Shown: positions 58,901 through 64,000 of the stretch, one piece after another
Layout of the letters: the number at the start of each line of letters is the position of its first letter
Numbering within the stretch: position 1 is the first letter of the stretch
NCBI GenBank assembly: GCA_022885665.1
Contig: JAGQDJ010000005.1
Span: forward strand, 310,001-374,000
Source of the DNA: Triops longicaudatus
Taxonomy: Eukaryota > Arthropoda > Branchiopoda > Notostraca > Triopsidae
DNA: 64,000 bases
Reading direction: 5' to 3'
Translations under genes and position numbers: made by a program
The notes under the pieces: model-generated
Database searches by the model: none
What the model saw: only the letters and a program-made list of their open reading frames with translations
What the model was told of the DNA's origin: nothing

Positions 58901-59720
58901 TCTTTTAAAACGTTAGATGATGCTATACAGACAGAGTATGGGAAAACAGTTATTGGAACGGTGTCGAATCCATCCACAGGAGAATGTGTGATAGCGAAAT
59001 GGGGCAAAGATGGCCGATTTTACAGAGCTAAAATTAAAGAACAGAGCCAAGAGGATGAAGACGTGTATAACGTACGCATGATTTACTTTCAAAATTTGTT
59101 TATACCATTACCACAGTGTTATTTTCTTCAACAACTTAGGTTCTATTTGCGGACTTCGGTAACGAAGATATCGTCCATTTAAGGGATATGAGACAACCAC
59201 ATCGCCGATTTATGCACTTACCTTTTCAGGTGAAAAATTTTTCCTTTTTTATTATTATTACTATTATATTTGCTTCTATTATAGAAGCCTTTATTTGAAA
59301 GTTTTATTAAGTGTCTATATTTGGAACTTGAAATTCCACAGGCTGTTCATTGTTGGTTACACGGGATCGAAACGGACATCGATTCAGCTGAAGCGGTGCA
59401 ATACTTAACAAGCTTCATTGAAGGCAAATGTACCAGAATTCACGTTTGTAGCAAGTAAGCTTAATGGTTAACGAAGTGTCAGGAAAATTTTCCTTTATTA
59501 TGTTGTTTTGATAATCCGTCATGTTCTTTCGTTTAGGGAATATCAAGATTTGTACGTTGAATTGTTCACTGCCAGTTATGACGGCGAGGAGGAAGCACTT
59601 GTGTGCGTAAATAAATTGATAGTTGACAAGGGACTGGCTCGCGAAGCGACGACACCGATGGGATTGAAATATAACAAAAATCAAGTCTCGCATGGAAAAG
59701 CAATAAAAATTCCGGGGTAA
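52978..59720 (+). CDS. Germline-type protein with three Tudor domains and a CCCH zinc finger
   Basis: Exons: 52978-53178, 55731-58341, 58534-58803, 58881-59071, 59140-59229, 59285-59454 and 59537-59720. The frame closes at 1238 residues. Residues 1-120 are a coiled-coil-like helical region (MLWKIRKQTLDKLTNIRSQK). Tudor 1 (about 205-280) has GHFYAVRR, WCRGQV and VFFVDYGTMEV. Tudor 2 (about 655-730) has AAKWAGDGHWYRCTV and VLFVDYGNSARVP. A CCCH finger, C-x8-C-x5-C-x3-H (CRFFRATGKCYKGDKCVFEH), follows at about 915-935. Tudor 3 (about 1050-1160) has AKWGKDGRFYRAKI, VLFADFGNEDIV and IPQAVHCWLHGIE. These are extended Tudor modules of the kind that bind symmetrically dimethylated arginines on Piwi proteins in germ granules. 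It is close to TDRD/RNF17-type proteins, but without a visible RING or MYND finger. The very large second exon holds most of the protein. Confidence 0.85.
53387..55287. mobile_element. Pair of about 87-bp inverted repeats bounding 1.7 kb in Tudor intron 1
   Basis: The arm at 53387-53474 (containing ACTGCAAAACGTGATTATCA and TCTCTCTGCTTTAACGCTTA) recurs as its reverse complement at 55201-55287 with few differences. Each arm contains the inner palindrome CGTGATWATCACG. The 1.7 kb between is very AT-rich with no coding frame. It is either a non-autonomous TIR transposon or two inverted insertions of one short element. Exact ends and target duplication were not determined. Confidence 0.75.
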
Positions 59721-60931
59721 TTTGGCTACCTTTTGGCTATCCTGTCATTGGTTATGTGTAAACGAAACTATTTTTGTAAGAACTCAATAAATGCCTTTCA
59801 TTTAAATGGACAATCGAAAAGTTAAGTGATTTTTACCTGCGCGAGGTATGTAAATTGACATAGCTACTCAGTAGATCATAAGATTGTATAGGCCTAATTT
59901 GTTATGGGGATCAGGCATGGGGTAAGCTCGTTGCCCTCCACCCCAAAGCCGTGTTACACGGAACGATATGTAAACGCGTCTCGTTCTAGCAACTTGTCTA
60001 GCAACAAATTGCTCCCATGACTCACCGGCACTTCCTCGGCCCTCAAAGCTTTGTCCAATTGGCTAGAAGGCAAGGTGCTGGAACCATTTGTACCGTGTAC
60101 GCACACGCCTTAAGGATAAGCTCTTGTGATGCCATTACTAATTATCTTACGTATGCAAAAAAGTAGAAACAAAGTCTTGAGCGAGTCCTAATGACCAGTA
60201 GTAGTCCTACATGATTGGTAAAGTTTCGGAAGACTGGTAAATCAATTAATGACAACCAATTCTGCGTAGTAGTAGCATTAATAGTAGCATGTGATACTGT
60301 CTAATAAACTTGTACGCATTTTTCGAAATTCAGAAACAAAGACTTCCAAAATGTTACAATTTTCACGGCAAAGTATCGTGTGTCTCGTGTTATACTCCAC
60401 CTGGACTTGTCAACATATTCCTACGTCGTAAGTTGTAGTGTAGTAAGCAGAATTCCGGATGCTCCACTCCACTTCCGGGAAAAAATAGCTTGCTCCACTG
60501 CTACAAGCTCTTCTCCGAAACCCTTCTAGAAACGGTCAACAGAATGTTTCAATAATTTTGATCCTATGTTACGCGATAGATAAATTTCAAAAATTATAAA
60601 TTTCTAGTTTTATGTTCCGTCGCAATAGCTTTATTGGTTTATTTCGAGTCTTTTACTAATCAATTGTTTTCGGCGTATACCAGGAAAAGTTCCAAGATCT
60701 CATTTGTAGGTCCCTTTATTAGGTAATCAGTGTTCTATTTAGGGTTTGCGAAATGGAAAAATATCGAAGTTTTGAAATCCCGCGCTTAACTCCTTGCGGC
60801 TGTTTGCGTTTCTTCGCGCTTTTTTTTTTATTTTCCAACGGCTTCCGTAGAGTGAAGACTATTTTTTTGCACGTGTTTCGGGTTCAAACAAAGGGTCTGT
60901 TCAAAAGTTAAGTGCATTTTTTGTTCTAAGG
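59721..60931. other. Intergenic spacer between the Tudor and TEX14-like genes
   Basis: Contains a poly(A)-signal-like AATAAA at about 59787, just after the Tudor stop. Beyond that lie about 1.1 kb of unique sequence and the presumed promoter of the next gene. No RNA gene or repeat was recognised. Confidence 0.45.
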
Positions 60932-63853
60932 ATGGCTTCTCGGAATGCTCCTGTTCCATTAGGAACACCGAGGCCTGATAGTCAAGCTATTGTTGATCGA
61001 GTTCATCGAGCTGTTTTTCGAGATAAGTTCAAAACCTTAATGACCCTTTTCGAATCAGGTAAAGTATATCCGACTTTAATCGGTTTCTTTGACTTGCCTT
61101 ATTTTTTCTAGAATTCAGATAGTCATTATTAATTTCGCATCGCAGGTGTCCCTGTGGATTTAGCCAATAGGTTAGATCAGTCGCCGTTGTTTTGTGCAGC
61201 TTATCTAGGACGCTTAGAAATGTGTATTTTTCTTTTGCGTTGGAATGCTGATCCTAATAGGCGTTGTGTTTCAATTGGCTGCACTCCGGTACACGCGGCA
61301 TGTTACGCAGGTAATCCGCGCGTTTTGGCAGCTTTAATCAACGCTGCTGGTGATTTGCGCCTTCACGACCAGCATGGACGTTTACCCAAGTAAGAATTTA
61401 TCTGTGTCAAAATATAATAAATAATATGACTCTGTAACAAACATCCTCTGATAGCTCAGTTGGTAGAGCGGTGGACTGTAGTGTTGAATGTTGATATCCA
61501 TAGGTCGCTGGTTCAAATCCGGCTCGGAGGAGTTTTTCCGTTTTACTTTCTTTCGTATTTCTTGATACCTCTTTCCCCCCCTTACTTTTATGATCGTAAT
61601 ACAGCTTTTATAATTATCTAGTATATGTTAAGTGAACTAATTTGATATTGGGATTTTTTTATTTACCAATATCTTATTTTATGAAAATATTTACGATACT
61701 CAAAACGGACTTCAATGCAATAGGCCTACCGTATCCAGGATTTTCGGTTGGGAGGTGGGAATCGTATTATTGTCCAACATTCAGGGTTTCATCTATGTTC
61801 CGTTGTACTATACAAGAACATTTGGGAGGGGGTACACCCCTGGAAAACGACTTGAATAGGTCAGGGAGGCAGAGTTCAAAAATTGTCGTGTAAGCGCAAC
61901 TCTTTGTAACGTATTTTGTCCGCTTGTTGCTTCGTGTTTCATGAGCGCCTATGAACCGTCCACTGTGTATACGTTTGTCTTTGATATAGGGAATGGGCTA
62001 TGCTACAGAACAATTGTGAACGTCGTTTAGCCACACTGGCTGTAATAGACAACTGTTACCAAGCTGCAATGTATAAAGACAAGGCAGGCGACAATTTTCA
62101 TGACGTTAATGACCCCAAATGGTAAGATTAATGTGTGGTATCTTAGCCTTCCTTAATTCTGGTAATTTTTTTCATCTATTTCGTAAAGGAAAAATTTTGT
62201 TTTTGTGTAACTTTTTTTTTTTCGTCTTTGTAAAAGTAAAATATTCTAGCTATTTGTCGGTGAGCCTGAAGTGCAGCGTACATCTGTTCTTAGAAAAGGT
62301 CATCTGTTCTACGACATTTAATTTTCTCGCTATTACCTTACTCCATCGGTTCGCAAACATTTTTCGAACTACCTGTTCATAGGTTTGATTCAGTGGCGTC
62401 CAAATTGCCTTCGCGCATTCGTCGAACGTTTAACTACCCATGTTGCATATCCGACCACGCTGATTGTGCAGGTCCTTTGATCCGTGTCCAAGCTACTGGA
62501 TTTGGCAAAGTGAGTTATTCGTTCATTGCACTTCATCTTGCTAAAATAAAAAAAAATCTTCCGCAGTTTTACTACGCTAACAATAAAAGTGCCGCAACTT
62601 TCGCCGCGATTCCTACCGTTTCTTCTTCCTCGCTTGTGGATCTCGATTCAGTAACTCAAGACAACCTCCAGTACTTGGGTCCCCGTCCCGTTTCTTACCG
62701 TTGCGGACCTCTAACGGATATGGCTCCTCGTGTTTGGTTTAGTACCTTAGTCACGATCCGTAAGGCACGCGATTCCTCTTACGCGGATATGCTGGTCCAG
62801 GAAGTTCAACGTATTGCCCAGATTCGCCACCCAGGCGTGCTAACCTTACTTGCTGTGGGTTCAGATCCTAAGGATCTCTTTACACCTATGCCAGTCTACG
62901 AACAGGTGCAGCAAGGTTCGCTGTATCACCGTTTGCACGTCATGGGTGCTAACATGACTCATATGCGCAAGCTGCAGATTTTACAGCAAGTCTGCGAAGC
63001 TTTACTGTTCTTGCACGACTCGGGTTACGTGCATTGTAGCTTAACGTCGCATGCTATTCACCTCGTCACGCCCTATAGGGCTAAAATTGGTTGCTTCGAG
63101 ACTTTGTGCACTAACGAAGACGAGTTGCGCCGAGTTTATCGCATGGCGCCCACGTGTCATTGGGAGAATTGCACGCCGTGGATGGCACCGGAATTGCTTC
63201 GTGGGGAATGGCCAAGTTCCTTGTCCGATATTTACGCCTTTTGTTGTGTTATATGGGAAACTTTCCTGGAAAAAGTGCCATGGCATCCTAAATCTTCCAG
63301 TCAAATTTCGGCTCAGTGGGATGGCGATTTAAAGAATGCGGTGGCTTTAGATATCAGGGAAGGTTTGCCGACGCATGTTGAGTCGGTACTGGAAGTAGGA
63401 CTGAGGCCGGATGTCAAAGAGAGGGAGGACATTGATTTGCGTGAGATTATGTTGATGCTGCGCTTGCAGAACTCTGAATCGGCGAAAGCGAAGCGCAAAG
63501 ATTCTTTCGAAATTGACGAGATTGGTGTGAAAGAGAAAGTGGAGGTGAAGGCCAGACCATTGTCATTCGACGAGGCAAAGGAGAGAGCAAGGAGACAAAA
63601 ATGGAGATCGGTTTTTCCAAGAGGTGATGACGAGGTTAGGAAAGATTTCATTGAGTCGGAAAGAGACGATGGAAACCGACGTAAAGGAACCGAGACTGAG
63701 GAGGAAGAACGCGAGTCCGACACTCAAACTATTCGGTTCCAAACGCACTTTTACCGTAAAGAAACTAGAAATGGTCGTTCTGATGATAATCGTCAAGAAG
63801 AAAGTGATGAGAGTGACGTGATGTTGATGAGGAATGCCGAAACATTCAGGTAA
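60932..63853 (+). CDS. TEX14-like ankyrin-repeat pseudokinase
   Basis: Exons: 60932-61058, 61146-61389, 61990-62121 and 62383-63853. If the last exon ends at the TAA, the protein has 657 residues. The start VPLGTPRPDSQAIVDRVHRA and the ankyrin repeats (DQSPLFCAAYLGRLEMCIFL, GCTPVHAACYAGNPRVLAAL, AAGDLRLHDQHGRLPKEWA) match the N-terminus of vertebrate TEX14. TEX14 is the inactive kinase that keeps germ-cell intercellular bridges open. A kinase-like domain follows (about 270-500), with IRHPGVLTLLAVGS, VYEQVQQGSLYHRLH and WMAPELLRGEWPSSLSDIYA. The catalytic HRD is replaced by HCS (GYVHCSLTSHAIHL) and DFG by GCF (AKIGCFET), and no Gly-rich loop is seen, so it should be catalytically dead. After it comes a charged, acidic/basic tail. 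CAG|GTAAAA at 63847-63856 overlaps the stop, so the gene may instead splice onward beyond the window. Confidence 0.88.
61445..61531 (+). tRNA. tRNA-Tyr (GTA) with a 14-nt intron
   Basis: The acceptor stem CCTCTGA pairs with TCGGAGG. The A-box region is TAGCTCAGTTGGTAGAG and the B-box GGTTCAAATCC. The anticodon GTA is at 61478-61480, followed by the invariant purine and an intron (61482-61495) at the canonical position 37/38. After its removal the anticodon stem pairs (GTGGA with TCCAT). Eukaryotic tRNA-Tyr genes nearly always carry such an intron. It lies on the sense strand inside an intron (61390-61989) of the TEX14-like gene. Confidence 0.97.
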
Positions 63854-63896
63854 AATTATCGTCTGTCTTATACAGTTTGATTTCAGATGTGTACAA

Positions 63897-63969
63897 GCCT
63901 TGGTAGCGCAGTAGGCAGCGCGTGAGTCTCATAATCTCAAGGTCGTGAGTTCGAGCCTCACCCAGGGCA
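63897..63969 (+). tRNA. Elongator tRNA-Met (CAT)
   Basis: Cloverleaf: acceptor GCCTTGG with CCAGGGC (one G-T pair), discriminator A, D-arm region TAGCGCAGTAGGCAGCGC, anticodon CAT at 63930-63932 in the loop TCTCATAATC, and T-arm GTGAGTTCGAGCCTCAC. No intron. The TAGCGCAGTAGGCAGCGCG stretch is typical of animal elongator tRNA-Met rather than the initiator. It lies 43 bp past the TEX14-like stop or splice donor, and so may also be intronic. Confidence 0.96.
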
Positions 63970-64000
63970 GTTCTTTTTCTCATAGTTCATTTTCATTGTC

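Overview
The window is nuclear DNA from an invertebrate animal. Every recognisable gene is an animal gene split by spliceosomal introns, many only 55-70 nt long. The RNA genes are two eukaryotic tRNAs, one with a canonical 14-nt intron, and the repeats are eukaryotic DNA transposons (hAT and pogo/Tigger types) plus a LINE fragment. A single syntaxin gene that combines features of several vertebrate syntaxins argues against a vertebrate. I cannot name the phylum: proteins such as Ran, COPA and syntaxin are too conserved, and a compact-genome marine invertebrate (tunicate, sponge, cnidarian or similar) would fit. No bacterial operons, CRISPR arrays or viruses were seen.

Layout. 0-6.3 kb: a tandem family of secreted MAM-like proteins, with one frameshifted pseudogene (about 1.1-2.3 kb) and two intact four-exon copies (2.9-4.2 and 4.5-6.2 kb). 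7.4-10 kb: an unrecognised minus-strand gene with a signal peptide, carrying a hAT MITE. 10-12.6 kb: an unrecognised basic protein (minus) head-to-head with MED19 (plus). 12.85-14.5 kb: a DUF3105/TP53I13-like secretory protein (minus). 16.9-21.9 kb: complete COPA in 11 exons (minus), head-to-head with an NFATC2IP/NIP45-like SUMO-like-domain gene (22.7-24.1 kb, plus). 24.8-25.6 kb: Ran GTPase (minus), head-to-head with a syntaxin-1/2/3-type gene (27.1-39.9 kb, plus). 41.5-51.6 kb: a 21-exon gene for a roughly 1250-residue protein with a long polyproline section, function unknown. 51.9-52.6 kb: IFT20 (minus), head-to-head with a Tudor-Tudor-CCCH-Tudor gene (53.0-59.7 kb, plus). 60.9-63.9 kb: a TEX14-like ankyrin/pseudokinase gene with tRNA-Tyr in one intron. 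63.9 kb: tRNA-Met.

The most striking feature is the syntaxin gene. Two copies of the exon encoding the C-terminal half of the SNARE helix, and two membrane-anchor exons, lie in a nested order (8a, 8b, 9a, 9b). One pair reads like neuronal STX1/STX3B and the other like STX2/STX3A/STX4, so one gene could make a neuronal-type and an epithelial-type t-SNARE. Its neighbours also echo vertebrate linkage: human RAN lies beside STX2, NFATC2IP is on the same band as STX4/STX1B, and MED19 on the same band as STX3.

Functionally the genes cover vesicle traffic (COPA, syntaxin), nuclear transport (Ran), transcription (MED19), SUMO biology (NFATC2IP-like), cilia (IFT20) and germline biology (Tudor-CCCH and TEX14-like, adjacent on one strand). 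Exon boundaries were placed by hand from splice consensus, reading-frame continuity and remembered family sequences. Where total lengths are given, the spliced frame closes exactly.
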